Assembly (NCBI GenBank): GCA_025923175.1
Contig: JAICGL010000043.1
Span: 1 to 13,292, forward strand
DNA length: 13,292 nucleotides
Origin: Acidimicrobiia bacterium
GTDB lineage: Bacteria > Actinomycetota > Acidimicrobiia > IMCC26256 > BP-133
Direction: 5' to 3'
Below the pieces are notes generated by a model. It had not been told where the DNA came from and did no database searches. It saw nothing but the letters and a program-made list of their open reading frames with translations. The stretch's first letter is position 1, and every line of letters begins with the position of its first letter. A program made the translations under genes and the position numbers. This document shows, piece by piece, positions 1-7,841 of this stretch.

Positions 1-1
1 C

Positions 2-391
2 TACGTCTGCGTCAAGCGCAGGCAACGCTTCGACTGCTCATCGGAGAGCTTCAGCGGCACCATGCGGCGGTCGGAGATGACCGTCGACCCGTTCCTGCGG
101 CGAGCCACGATCCGGGGGACCCTCGGCGGGTGCGCCCTCGACGTGGAGTTCGCCGGGCTCGGCCGGGCCGTGCCGGAGGGCAACTTCTGGGAAAGCCATG
201 GCATGGCCGGTAGGACGCCCACGATCAGTCTCGGCGGGAACCACACCTTCACGACTCAGGCCAGCTGGTGGGGCGGCGTCTGCGGCGAGACGGTCGCCCC
301 GATGAACCAGGAGCAAGGTCAGGGCCGGATGTTCAGGGCCGCCGAAGCCAGCCTGAACGGCTTCGGCGGCGAAGGCCACAGCGATGGCTGA
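2..391 (+). CDS. 3' end of an unidentified protein (5' end outside window)
   Basis: The frame is open from the first bases of the window to TGA at 389-391, giving about 129 residues. About 90% of its third codon positions are G or C, the first and second positions are less GC-rich, and the overlapping minus-strand frames fit this pattern less well, so I take the plus frame as the real one. The residues look like a compact beta-rich domain with scattered cysteines and aromatic-glycine turns (for example NFWESHGMAG and ASWWGGVCGE), followed by a Gly/Glu-rich tail. I do not recognise the family. An internal ATG at 62 could be a start, but the frame is equally coding-like before it, so a start upstream of the window is more likely. 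A strong hairpin follows 18 bp after the stop, which supports this being the real end of a plus-strand gene. Confidence 0.5.
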   Translation, partial: YVCVKRRQRFDCSSESFSGTMRRSEMTVDPFLRRATIRGTLGGCALDVEFAGLGRAVPEGNFWESHGMAGRTPTISLGGNHTFTTQASWWGGVCGETVAPMNQEQGQGRMFRAAEASLNGFGGEGHSDG

Positions 392-409
392 AAGGAGGTG
401 AGGGCGGTA

Positions 410-447
410 CCCGGCCGGGCTCGGGCGTGGGCCCGAGTCCGGCCGGG
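410..447 (+). terminator. 17-bp hairpin between convergent genes
   Basis: The arms at 410-426 and 431-447 pair over 17 bp around a 4-nt GTGG loop. The single non-Watson-Crick position (G419 opposite T438) is a G-U wobble in plus-strand RNA but a C-A mismatch in minus-strand RNA, so the hairpin suits termination of the gene ending at 391 slightly better. There is no T-tract, which is common for terminators in high-GC actinobacteria. It lies between the convergent stops at 391 and 469 and may act on both transcripts. Confidence 0.6.
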
Positions 448-468
448 ATCGTGCGCGAGGTCGGCGCG

Positions 469-1893
469 CTAGCGGCCGTACCGGCGCACCGGCGAGGCGG
501 CTACCCGCGCCATCCATTCGTCGCGGTCGGCGGGCAACATGAAGCCGCGGACGACGGCGGCGTCGGTGGCGACGCTCATCTTCGCCACGTAGTCGTCGTG
601 TGACGCGTAGAGCGCCTCCAGCGTCTGCCGGTCGAGGGCGTTGGTATGACCGCTGGCACCGTCGTGGAACTCGCCGCGGTAGCTGGCCACCGGGACGTCG
701 ATGAAGGGGAGACGCAGGCCGCCGAGCGCGTTGCCCCGCTCATCGCGACGCAGCTGGTATCCGTCACGTTCGAGGCGGTCAGCGGCCGGAGCGGCCCGCA
801 CCTGGTCGGCCGAGAGGCGGCCGGCGCGGTGGTCGCGCCAGTCGCGGGCCCAGCGGTTGAGGTTGTCGATCGCCGCCCGGAAGGCGTAGCGGGCCGGAGC
901 GACGTTGTTCGAGAACGGGCGGCGCTCGCCGTACTGGCCGGCGTCGTCCTCGTCCCAGCCGTAATACGGGAAGTACGTCGTGCCGTCATAGGCGAAGCCG
1001 TCCCGGTAGCCCTGGGCACCCTGGAACCGGACCTCCCACCAGTTGGCGTGCGACGTGCCGGTGATCTCCCACACCCGCAGCAGCGGGCCGTCAGGCCGGC
1101 TCGGTATGCCCGCCTCCCACTCGCTCGTCCCCCACACCAGGGGCACCAGGTTGTCGGGCACCTCGGCCGTCGCCGGACACGTCGTCGGGTGGTAGCCGTC
1201 GAACACGCCGTCGCCAGCAGCCAGCTTGGAGATGTAGGTCACGAGCCGGAGGCAGGACTGCGACGTGCCGCTGCCGAGCACAACATCGGCGGGCCGGTAG
1301 CGGGCCGCCAGCCCCGCACGGAGCGCCTGGGCCGCCTGGGCGAAGATGTCGTAGGAGTAGTCGTCGCCGGGGTGCTGCAGCGATCCGTACCGCTGCGGAT
1401 CCCAGTTCTTCAGCGACATCGGGCTGAGGCTCTGGACGCCGAGGTACTGGGCGGAGACGGAGGCCGACATGTAGCCGTCGCGCATGAGCATCGGGAAGTC
1501 GCTGGGCCACTCGTGTTCGACCTCCTGCTGGAGGCTGACGTTGAACCACTCGAGGACGGCCGTTCCGTTGAACCGAGCCGGGTCGGCCGGGCGGCGGACG
1601 AGGATGCGCACCTTGTAGGGCGCGGTGTGCTCGTGGCCGTTGTGAGCCAGTCCGCGATCCGATGCGGTGCCGGAGAGGAAGTACTCCTCTTCGACGTAGC
1701 CGAACTTGTCGAGGAAGAAGGGACTGGCCCAGAACGGGCCACCGGTCCGTGACCCTCCGGTCACCGGGCCTTCGACCTTGGGCGTCGGCACGGCCCGGGC
1801 CGACGTGTCGGCGCCGACCGACTGCACGGTCGCGGCGACGACGACAAGTGCAAACCCTAGAAAGGCGAGAGAGCGTCGCGAGATCATGGTCAT
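469..1893 (-). CDS. Exported alpha/beta hydrolase-domain protein (Abhydrolase_10-like)
   Basis: This 474-residue protein begins with a signal peptide: basic residues 6-7, a hydrophobic core at about 9-22, then a small-residue region ending near ADTSA. The mature part resembles the actinobacterial alpha/beta hydrolase-domain family (PF20091 type). Ser211 in the element GTSQS (209-213) is the likely nucleophile, with the second Gly of the usual elbow replaced by Ser as in that family. The motif EITGTSHAN places His282 as the likely catalytic histidine. Family members are putative secreted esterases or amidases with few characterised substrates. The start ATG at 1891-1893 overlaps the TetR stop in an ATGA, with a GAGGGGGG ribosome site just upstream. 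A second ATG six bases in is possible. It is the last gene of the importer operon, so it may release or process the transported compound outside the membrane, which is inference. Confidence 0.8.
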   Translation of the reverse strand: MTMISRRSLAFLGFALVVVAATVQSVGADTSARAVPTPKVEGPVTGGSRTGGPFWASPFFLDKFGYVEEEYFLSGTASDRGLAHNGHEHTAPYKVRILVRRPADPARFNGTAVLEWFNVSLQQEVEHEWPSDFPMLMRDGYMSASVSAQYLGVQSLSPMSLKNWDPQRYGSLQHPGDDYSYDIFAQAAQALRAGLAARYRPADVVLGSGTSQSCLRLVTYISKLAAGDGVFDGYHPTTCPATAEVPDNLVPLVWGTSEWEAGIPSRPDGPLLRVWEITGTSHANWWEVRFQGAQGYRDGFAYDGTTYFPYYGWDEDDAGQYGERRPFSNNVAPARYAFRAAIDNLNRWARDWRDHRAGRLSADQVRAAPAADRLERDGYQLRRDERGNALGGLRLPFIDVPVASYRGEFHDGASGHTNALDRQTLEALYASHDDYVAKMSVATDAAVVRGFMLPADRDEWMARVAASPVRRYGR

Positions 1894-2519
1894 CCCCCCT
1901 CGGGATTGGGCGCTCGGAAAAGCGCCTTCACGGCATCGCTGATGAGGCTGGTGGGGATCGTCGGGTCGATGAGCCGCTGGACGGCGATGCCGCCGACGAC
2001 GGACACGAGCACGATCCCCAGGTGCTCGGGCGGCAGGAGCGGCTTCACGCCGAGTTGCTGGATCTGTTGCGAGAGCAGGGTCGTGACGGCCGCCCGCACC
2101 ATCCGCTCACGTTGTGCCAACTGCTCCTGGATCTTCGGGTTGCGGCGGGTGTGGACGGCGAACTCGACCGCGAACACCTGCCAGTCGTCGTCCGCCAGGA
2201 GCGTCTCCAGCCAACGCTCGAGAACGGCCAGCCGATCCTCGATCGTGTCGCCCCCGGCGGCGAACTCCCCGACGAAGGTCTGGAGCAGGGAGAAGAAGTG
2301 GTTCTCCAGTACGGCCAGGGCCAGTTCCTCTTTACCGGCGAAGTTGCCGTAGACAGCACCCTTCGAGAACCCGGCCAACTCGGCGATCTTCTCCAGGGAC
2401 GTGCCGGTGTAGCCGTGGGCCAGGAACTCCTGCGTCGCCACTTCGAGCAGCAACGCCCGGGTGCGGGCCTGGCTCTCCTGTCGGGTGAGCCGCTTGCGGA
2501 CGGGCTGTGTCTCAGACAT
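1890..2519 (-). CDS. TetR/AcrR-family transcriptional regulator
   Basis: This 209-residue protein has the TetR layout. A helix-turn-helix lies in the first 65 residues, with TSLEKIAELAGFSKGAVYGN (about 40-59) holding the turn and recognition helix and the usual Y-NF-KEEL finish. An all-helical C-terminal ligand domain follows, which cannot be matched to a ligand by eye. The start overlaps the end of the importer gene by 8 nt and has no clear Shine-Dalgarno sequence, so translation is probably coupled to the gene upstream. Its stop overlaps the start of the hydrolase. TetR proteins are mostly repressors released by a small molecule, and one encoded inside a transporter operon often controls that operon. 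The palindromic half-sites near 9574-9595 are the best candidate operator in the window. Confidence 0.93.
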   Translation of the reverse strand: MSETQPVRKRLTRQESQARTRALLLEVATQEFLAHGYTGTSLEKIAELAGFSKGAVYGNFAGKEELALAVLENHFFSLLQTFVGEFAAGGDTIEDRLAVLERWLETLLADDDWQVFAVEFAVHTRRNPKIQEQLAQRERMVRAAVTTLLSQQIQQLGVKPLLPPEHLGIVLVSVVGGIAVQRLIDPTIPTSLISDAVKALFRAPNPEGG

Positions 2520-5500
2520 GGACAGCAGTTTCTCGCGGCCGGCCCAGGTACGAGGCGATCACCTTCGGGTGCGAGAGCACTTCAGCCGGTGTGCCCCGGG
2601 CGATGACGGAGCCGAACTCCAGCGCCACCAACTCGTCGCACACCGCCGAGATGAGACCCATGTCGTGCTCGATGATGACCAGCGAACAGCCGGTGGCCTC
2701 CCGGACCCGGCGGAGCAGCGGGGCCAGCGCCTCGGTCTCCCGTTGCGCCACTCCGGCCGACGGCTCGTCGAGCAGCAGCACCGCCGGGTCCTGAGCGAGG
2801 ACGCAGGCCAGCTCCACGATCCGGCGGGTCCCCGTCGACAGGTCGGCGATGCGGTGATTCCGGTAGCCGGTCAGGCCGAGCAGCGTCAGCACTTCTGTGA
2901 CCCGTTCGGCGATCGCTACCTCCATGTAGGTGGAAGCCGGGAGGGCCAGCGCCGCCGCGAGGGTGTCGCGGTTGGGAAGGTGGCGTTCGAACGCAACGGC
3001 GATCGTCTCTGCAACGGTCAGCGACGGGTACAGCCGGGCCTCCTGGAAGGACCGGCCGAGCCCGGCGATTGCCCGCCGGTGCGGCGCCGCGTCGGTGATG
3101 TCGACTGTTCCGTGCGGCTCACGCCGCCGTTGTCGGGGGGACACCCCTTGTCCCCCGGGTCCAAGGAGGACTCGTCCGGCATCGGGGGCGAGGAACCCGG
3201 AGACGACGTCGAACAGCGTGGTCTTTCCGGCGCCGTTGTGCCCGATGATCCCGACCGCCGCGCCGGGTTCGACGTCGAGGTCGATGCCGTCGAGCGCCGT
3301 CAACCCACCGAAGCGCCGCACGACACCCCGGCATGCGAGCCGGACGCCCCTGTCCGATGTTCGCGTCACGTGGTGACCATCGCCGTTTTGCGCGGGCTTG
3401 ACAGCGGCGCCGGCACCGATGAAGACGGAACGCAGGAGATCGGGCCGCTGCAGCAAGTCGGCGGTCGGCCCCCGGAAGCGGACTTCGCCCTTCTCCAGGA
3501 ACACGGCCCGTTCCGCCAGCCGCAGCGCCACGTCGACCGACTGCTCCACCAGCACGACCGTCGTGCCGGCGGCGTGGATGGCTCGCACCCGATCGCAGAG
3601 CTGAGCCACGACCGTCGGGGCCAGCCCGAGGGACAGCTCGTCGATGCACAGAACCTTGGGCCTGGTGACGAAGGCCATGGCCAGCGACAGCATCTGCTGC
3701 TCACCGCCCGACAGGTTCCCGGCCATGATCCCGATGCGCTCCCGCAGCGCCGGGAACAGGTCGAGCATCTCCTCCCGGGCCGCCTCGGCAGCTGCAGGGT
3801 CAGAACGCAGCAGCCAGGTTGCCAGCCGGAGGTTCTCCGCGACGGTGAGCGTCGGGAACACCCCCCGCCCGCCGGGCATCAACGCGAAGCCCGAGGCGGC
3901 GATCCGGTCGGTCGGCACGCCCGACAAATCGATGCCGTCGAGCGAGACCGTCCCGCCGGTGGTCGGAACGAGACCGGCCACGGCCCGAAGCACGGTCGAC
4001 TTGCCCGCACCGTTGGTGCCGAGCAGCGCGACGATCTCTCCTTCCTGCACATCGACGTCAATCCCGAACAGGACCTGAAGCGAGCCGTATGACGCCGTGA
4101 GGCCGCCGACGTGGAGCATCCCGTCGACGTCCGCAGGAGCTGCGTTCATTTGCGACGGAGGGGTGTCGCAAATGAACGCAGGTGCTCCCGCGGACCCATC
4201 GGCGAAACCTTCCACAAGCTCGATACCGCGGCGACGGGCAAGGAGGCGCACCGCCATGTCCCGCAGACGCTCCAGCCCCTGGCCGATGCCGCCCGGAGCG
4301 GCGTAGAGCACCACCAGCAGCGCCGCGCCGGTGAAGACCAGCGCCAGCCGGGGCACCGCCAGGATCAGTGCCTGCACGAACGCGACACCGATCAGCGTTC
4401 CGCCCAGTGACGAGATCCCGCCGATGACCGCCATCGAGAAGACGAGGATGCTGGTCGCCACCGGGTAGGTCTGGTACCCGACGCCACGCAGCAGCGTGGC
4501 GTGCAGCGCTCCGGCCGACCCGGCGATGACTCCGGCCAGCACGAATCCCGCCAGCTGTGCTCGGGCCGTGGGCACGGCCATGGCCGCTGCCGCCCGGGCG
4601 TTGTCGCGGGTGGCCCGCAGCACCCGGCCCGTCCTCGTTCGCAGTGTCGTGTGGACGACGAGGACCACGAGGGCAAGGGCGGCGAGACACAGGTAGTACA
4701 TGGGCCGTTCGCCGGTCAGGTCGACATGCTTCCAGAGGACGGGCCGGTCATAGCTGGCCGGGATCCACTGCTGGAAGTTCGTCGGGTTGACGAGATAAGA
4801 CTCCATGGCCACGGCGAAGGCCAGCGTGGTGACGGCGAGGAACATGCCCTTCACCCGAAACGCCGGCAGGCCGATGAGGACCGCCACCAGCGCGCCGGCC
4901 GCCGCTGAACAGGCGATGGTGAGGAACAGGTCGAGGTTGGCCTTGGCGATGAGGTTGGCGGCCATGACGCCACCGACGCCGACGATGCCGGCCTGGCCGA
5001 GGCTCACCGTCCCGCTCCAGCCGGTCAGCACGACCAGCGACAGGGCGGCCATCCCGAGGATCAACGTGGACGTCACCCGGTTGGTCTGGCTGGCCGTGCC
5101 CACCAGCGGCACCATCAGTGCGACGCCCGCGACGGCGGCCACCAGCACGACCCGGGCGATTCGGAACTCGGGCAGTGCGGCGACCGCCGCCGGCAGCGGC
5201 CGGGCGCTCCCGGTCAGGGACCAGGAGGATTCGTCGGCGGATTCGGCGCGGCTCCGGCCACGGCGCCGCACCAGCAGGGCCACCAGGATCACGGCGGCGA
5301 AGACGACGGTCGTGACCGCCTGCTGCGACGTGTTCCAGCGGACGATCTGATCGAAGACGCCGAGCCCCACCCCGGCGGCGAAGGCCTTCGGCAGCGAACC
5401 CATGCCGGCGACCACCGCGGCGGCCAGAGCCGGCAGCAGCAATGCCGGGCCGGCGGCGGCGTCGATCGTGAGCCCCTGGCCCGGCGCTCGCAGCACGACC

Positions 5501-6129
5501 GTCAGGGCGGCCAGCCCTCCGACCATGGCCCACACCAGCGTGGAGAGACGGCGGACGGGGATGCCGAGCAGCAGCGCCCGTTCGGTGTTCTCGGCGATGG
5601 CCCGCACCGCCCGTCCTGCGTCGGTGCGGAGCAGGAACCAGGTGAGGCCGGCCAGCACGGCCGGGACGACGGCCACGATCAGCAGGTCGTTGCCCGTCAG
5701 CACGAGCGGGTGGATGTCGACCTGGAAATCGGTGAGCGGCGTACGGAACGCCGGTACGAGCGGGGAGCGCCCGAACAGCGTCGGCACCAGCACCTCGGCG
5801 CCGCCGAGGACCTGGGCGAGGCCGATGGTGGCCACCGTCAGCACCAGCCGTGACGCATTGGCGAAGCGGCGAATCACCAGGCGCTCAACGGCGACACCGG
5901 TGACGACGCCGGCGGCGACGGCGGTCAGCGCCGCGAACGGCCAGGGCCAGTCCTTGGCCAGGTACAGCTCGACGCCGATGCTGGCCGGGAGGCCGCCCAT
6001 GGCGCCATAAGCAAAGTTGACCACCCGCGTCGTGCGGTACACGAGCACCAGCCCGACGGCCAGCAGTCCGGTGACCGATCCGAAGATCAGTCCGAGGACG
6101 AGAACACCCGGCGGCGCGAAGTGACTCAT
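2512..6129 (-). CDS. Four-domain fused branched-chain-amino-acid-type ABC importer (LivH-LivM-LivF-LivG)
   Basis: One uninterrupted 1205-residue frame carries a whole importer core. Residues 1-290 are a LivH-type permease (VYRTTRVVNFAYGAMGG at 30-46). Residues 325-625 are a LivM-type permease (TGWSGTVSLGQAG at 369-381; the EAA-like loop is near 498-525). Residues 671-905 are a LivF-type ATPase: Walker A GTNGAGKST 704-712, signature LSGGE 806-810, Walker B D830-E831, and VEQS at the H-loop. Residues 928-1205 are a LivG-type ATPase: Walker A GHNGAGKTT 963-971, Q-loop RSFQ, signature LSTGT 1097-1101, Walker B D1121-E1122, and H1155. The family imports amino acids, amides or short carboxylates. 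These parts are usually separate genes, ordered H-M-G-F in E. coli, whereas F precedes G here. I chose ATG 6127-6129 because it overlaps the binding-protein stop (ATGA) and has GGGAGGGG upstream. The frame stays open farther upstream, but only as a shadow. Hairpin elements lie in the LivM-LivF linker and in a LivG insertion. Confidence 0.93.
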   Translation of the reverse strand: MSHFAPPGVLVLGLIFGSVTGLLAVGLVLVYRTTRVVNFAYGAMGGLPASIGVELYLAKDWPWPFAALTAVAAGVVTGVAVERLVIRRFANASRLVLTVATIGLAQVLGGAEVLVPTLFGRSPLVPAFRTPLTDFQVDIHPLVLTGNDLLIVAVVPAVLAGLTWFLLRTDAGRAVRAIAENTERALLLGIPVRRLSTLVWAMVGGLAALTVVLRAPGQGLTIDAAAGPALLLPALAAAVVAGMGSLPKAFAAGVGLGVFDQIVRWNTSQQAVTTVVFAAVILVALLVRRRGRSRAESADESSWSLTGSARPLPAAVAALPEFRIARVVLVAAVAGVALMVPLVGTASQTNRVTSTLILGMAALSLVVLTGWSGTVSLGQAGIVGVGGVMAANLIAKANLDLFLTIACSAAAGALVAVLIGLPAFRVKGMFLAVTTLAFAVAMESYLVNPTNFQQWIPASYDRPVLWKHVDLTGERPMYYLCLAALALVVLVVHTTLRTRTGRVLRATRDNARAAAAMAVPTARAQLAGFVLAGVIAGSAGALHATLLRGVGYQTYPVATSILVFSMAVIGGISSLGGTLIGVAFVQALILAVPRLALVFTGAALLVVLYAAPGGIGQGLERLRDMAVRLLARRRGIELVEGFADGSAGAPAFICDTPPSQMNAAPADVDGMLHVGGLTASYGSLQVLFGIDVDVQEGEIVALLGTNGAGKSTVLRAVAGLVPTTGGTVSLDGIDLSGVPTDRIAASGFALMPGGRGVFPTLTVAENLRLATWLLRSDPAAAEAAREEMLDLFPALRERIGIMAGNLSGGEQQMLSLAMAFVTRPKVLCIDELSLGLAPTVVAQLCDRVRAIHAAGTTVVLVEQSVDVALRLAERAVFLEKGEVRFRGPTADLLQRPDLLRSVFIGAGAAVKPAQNGDGHHVTRTSDRGVRLACRGVVRRFGGLTALDGIDLDVEPGAAVGIIGHNGAGKTTLFDVVSGFLAPDAGRVLLGPGGQGVSPRQRRREPHGTVDITDAAPHRRAIAGLGRSFQEARLYPSLTVAETIAVAFERHLPNRDTLAAALALPASTYMEVAIAERVTEVLTLLGLTGYRNHRIADLSTGTRRIVELACVLAQDPAVLLLDEPSAGVAQRETEALAPLLRRVREATGCSLVIIEHDMGLISAVCDELVALEFGSVIARGTPAEVLSHPKVIASYLGRPRETAVHV
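3136..3156. repeat. Hairpin element inside the LivG-like domain
   Basis: The arms GGGGGAC (3136-3142) and GTCCCCC (3150-3156) pair perfectly around the 7-nt loop ACCCCTT. Outside this core the pairing becomes imperfect. The loop and the AC/GT closing bases resemble the two stronger elements at 4140 and 7874, but the CTGCGTTC ends are absent. It encodes part of a Gly/Arg-rich stretch (about residues 991-1008) between Walker A and the Q-loop that looks longer than in ordinary LivG proteins. It may be a degenerate or distinct member of the same kind of element. Confidence 0.5.
4140..4181. repeat. Perfect 17-bp inverted repeat read in frame in the LivM-LivF linker
   Basis: The arms CTGCGTTCATTTGCGAC (4140-4156) and its exact complement (4165-4181) flank an 8-nt loop, which reads ACCCCTCC on the minus strand. 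The element is 42 bp, exactly 14 codons, and contributes about residues 650-663 (core APAFICDTPPSQMNA) to the linker between permease and ATPase parts. Its amino acids are unlike the surrounding Ala/Gly linker. A bulged extension of the stem continues outward (GGAG 4136-4139 with CTCC 4185-4188). It shares both 8-nt ends and the loop start with the element at 7874-7922. Confidence 0.9.
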
Positions 6130-7841
6130 TGCCTCGCCCCTCCCAGCGCCGGCGCCGGCGGACCGGCCATCGGCTCGCGAGGCCACTGCCCGGGCCGGTA
6201 CCGCTTCCCATCGCTCTGGTAGGCGCCCTTCTTGCCGTTGTAGGGCGAGTCGGCGTCGGGGTTCCACCAGATGGCCATGGCGTCGTCCATCGGCGTGTAG
6301 TCGCCGGGGCCGAAACTCCACGACCCGGCCGGCCCGGTCGCCCTGGGATAGTTGAACATCCCCTGCTGGAACGTGGCCGGCGTCAGGTCCGGCCCCGCCA
6401 TCTGGATGCCGATGGCGATGACGTAGATGAAGTAGTAGAGGAGATCGACGGCGATCGACGGCTCGTCAGTGCGGACCGACTTGTAGGCCCGGTAGCCGAG
6501 GCTGGCCCGGATCGGCTGCTGCGGGCCCATGAGGCTGATGCCGAAGGCTCGGCGCCACTGGTCCTGGTTGTAGAACTGGCCGAAGATGTCGGTGTCGGTG
6601 AGGGCCGTGCCGACCACCAGCCATTCCGGCTGGTAGTTCTGCTCGTTGGCCTTCGCTGTGATGAAAACCGGCAGGATCGGGTCGCAGCCGCAGGCCACCG
6701 AGGTCACGCCCTCGTCCTTGAGCTTGGCGACGATGCTGGCAGCCTGCGAGGTGAACACCGACGGGTCGAGCGAGTAGGCGATGCGCACCGCCACGTCGCC
6801 GCCGCCCTCTTTGATGCGGCGGACACCGTCGTTGATGCAGTCCTGGTACCAGGGGACGTCGGGGGCGATCAGGGCGAGCTTGCGGGGCTTGTCCTTCAGC
6901 GCGCCGCCGGCATACTGCGCCGGTTTGCCGGCCAGCTGCTTGGTGTAGAGCTCGCCGGCCGTCTCGGTGATGATCGAGCAGTCCGGGGTGATGCTCCAGG
7001 CATAGGGGGCCCGCTCGCTGTACCACTTGCGGGACATGTAGGGCGCGCCGATGGCCACGATGCCCTGCTTGACCAGCGCGTCGGCGTACGGCGGCGTGAA
7101 GGCGCTGGCATCGGCGAAGACGTTGAGCTCCTTGGCGGCCTTGATGGCGTCGGCGTTGGCCGCTTCCTGGCCGCCGCCGACGATCTCCTGGGCGGCCAGG
7201 CCGCTCCCCTGCCAGAGAACGGGTTCGATCTTGCGGCCGTAGAACTGGAACGTGGCGTTGAAGTAGTCGAGGAGGCCGAGGGCAGTGCGCTCGAGGTCCT
7301 CCCTCGTCTCGTGGATGCCGTGGTCGGCGAGGAACTGGTACACCTGACCGAAGTCGATGGGGTCGGCCGGGAAGCGCAGACCGATCCGGATCGTCTCCCT
7401 GGTCACACCCCGATGTGTTGCACCGCCGTTGTTGCCGGCGAAGGCCAGGCACGGTGGCGAATAGGGGTCCTTGGGGATCTGCTTGGCCCGATCGGAACAC
7501 GGCGTCACCGCGCCGAGCGGTTCGGCCGCCGCGGCCGCCGCGTCGGCGCTGCCTCCGGCCTGACCCGGCCGGACCACCCGGCGGCCGGCACCCGGACCGC
7601 TGGCCCGGGTCGTGGACGACCCCATGGCTTCGGTCGGCGCGCCCGAGGCGGCGCTCCCGGTGGCGACGGGCCCGGCACCCGCCGCTGTCGCGGTCTCGGC
7701 TGAGACCCCGGGGTTGACCGCCCCGACGGTGAGTTGCAGCCGCCGGGCAGGAACAGTCAACGTGCTGACTGCCAGGAAGGCCGTGCCAAGTGCAATGACA
7801 GGCGCGTACCCACGGAGAAGGCGAAGGCGGCGGTCGGTCAT
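6126..7841 (-). CDS. Membrane-anchored ABC substrate-binding protein (type I periplasmic-binding fold)
   Basis: This 571-residue protein has an N-terminal hydrophobic segment (about 12-31, after basic residues 4-10) without a lipobox cysteine, so it is probably held by an uncleaved signal anchor. A long Ala/Gly/Ser/Thr/Pro linker follows (about 32-110). A paired-cysteine element comes next (C115 and C131, with PYSPPC), leading into NNGGATHRGVT and the first strand IRIGL (151-155) of a type I binding fold like LivJ/LivK. The C-terminal DYTPMDDAMAIWW and GKRYRPGQWP stretches match the style of large actinobacterial relatives from memory. It should deliver substrate to the fused importer next to it. 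The start ATG at 7839-7841 overlaps the previous stop, with a G-rich ribosome site, and its own stop overlaps the importer start. The ligand cannot be read from the sequence. Confidence 0.9.
   Translation of the reverse strand: MTDRRLRLLRGYAPVIALGTAFLAVSTLTVPARRLQLTVGAVNPGVSAETATAAGAGPVATGSAASGAPTEAMGSSTTRASGPGAGRRVVRPGQAGGSADAAAAAAEPLGAVTPCSDRAKQIPKDPYSPPCLAFAGNNGGATHRGVTRETIRIGLRFPADPIDFGQVYQFLADHGIHETREDLERTALGLLDYFNATFQFYGRKIEPVLWQGSGLAAQEIVGGGQEAANADAIKAAKELNVFADASAFTPPYADALVKQGIVAIGAPYMSRKWYSERAPYAWSITPDCSIITETAGELYTKQLAGKPAQYAGGALKDKPRKLALIAPDVPWYQDCINDGVRRIKEGGGDVAVRIAYSLDPSVFTSQAASIVAKLKDEGVTSVACGCDPILPVFITAKANEQNYQPEWLVVGTALTDTDIFGQFYNQDQWRRAFGISLMGPQQPIRASLGYRAYKSVRTDEPSIAVDLLYYFIYVIAIGIQMAGPDLTPATFQQGMFNYPRATGPAGSWSFGPGDYTPMDDAMAIWWNPDADSPYNGKKGAYQSDGKRYRPGQWPREPMAGPPAPALGGARQ

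Noticed and set aside
646..1752. 368-residue plus-strand open frame opposite the hydrolase
   Set aside because: Val/Ala/Arg-rich antisense shadow; the minus strand has signal peptide, nucleophile and histidine motifs.
2935..2951. CCGCGA/TCGCGG hairpin with an ACCC-containing loop in the LivG domain
   Set aside because: Short stem within an apparently ordinary segment of the domain (NRDTLAAAL), with no sign of insertion.
2983..2994. 12-bp palindrome GCGTTCGAACGC, partly like the repeat ends
   Set aside because: It encodes AFER in the expected place of the LivG family, has no loop and shows no insertion, so codon choice explains it.
2461..4092. 543-residue plus-strand open frame opposite the importer gene
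   Set aside because: It is Arg/Gly/Gln/Pro-rich with no recognisable domain and lies opposite four confidently identified domains; GC-rich third positions keep antisense frames open.
6130..6321. N-terminal extension of the fused importer to an upstream start at 6321
   Set aside because: The extra 64 residues are Arg/Gly-rich, overlap the end of the binding protein, and precede a well-supported ATG with ribosome site and ATGA overlap.
6129..7703. 524-residue plus-strand open frame opposite the binding protein
   Set aside because: Antisense shadow: composition dominated by Arg, Gly, Asp and Val without domain features, while the minus strand encodes a clear binding protein with overlapping neighbours.
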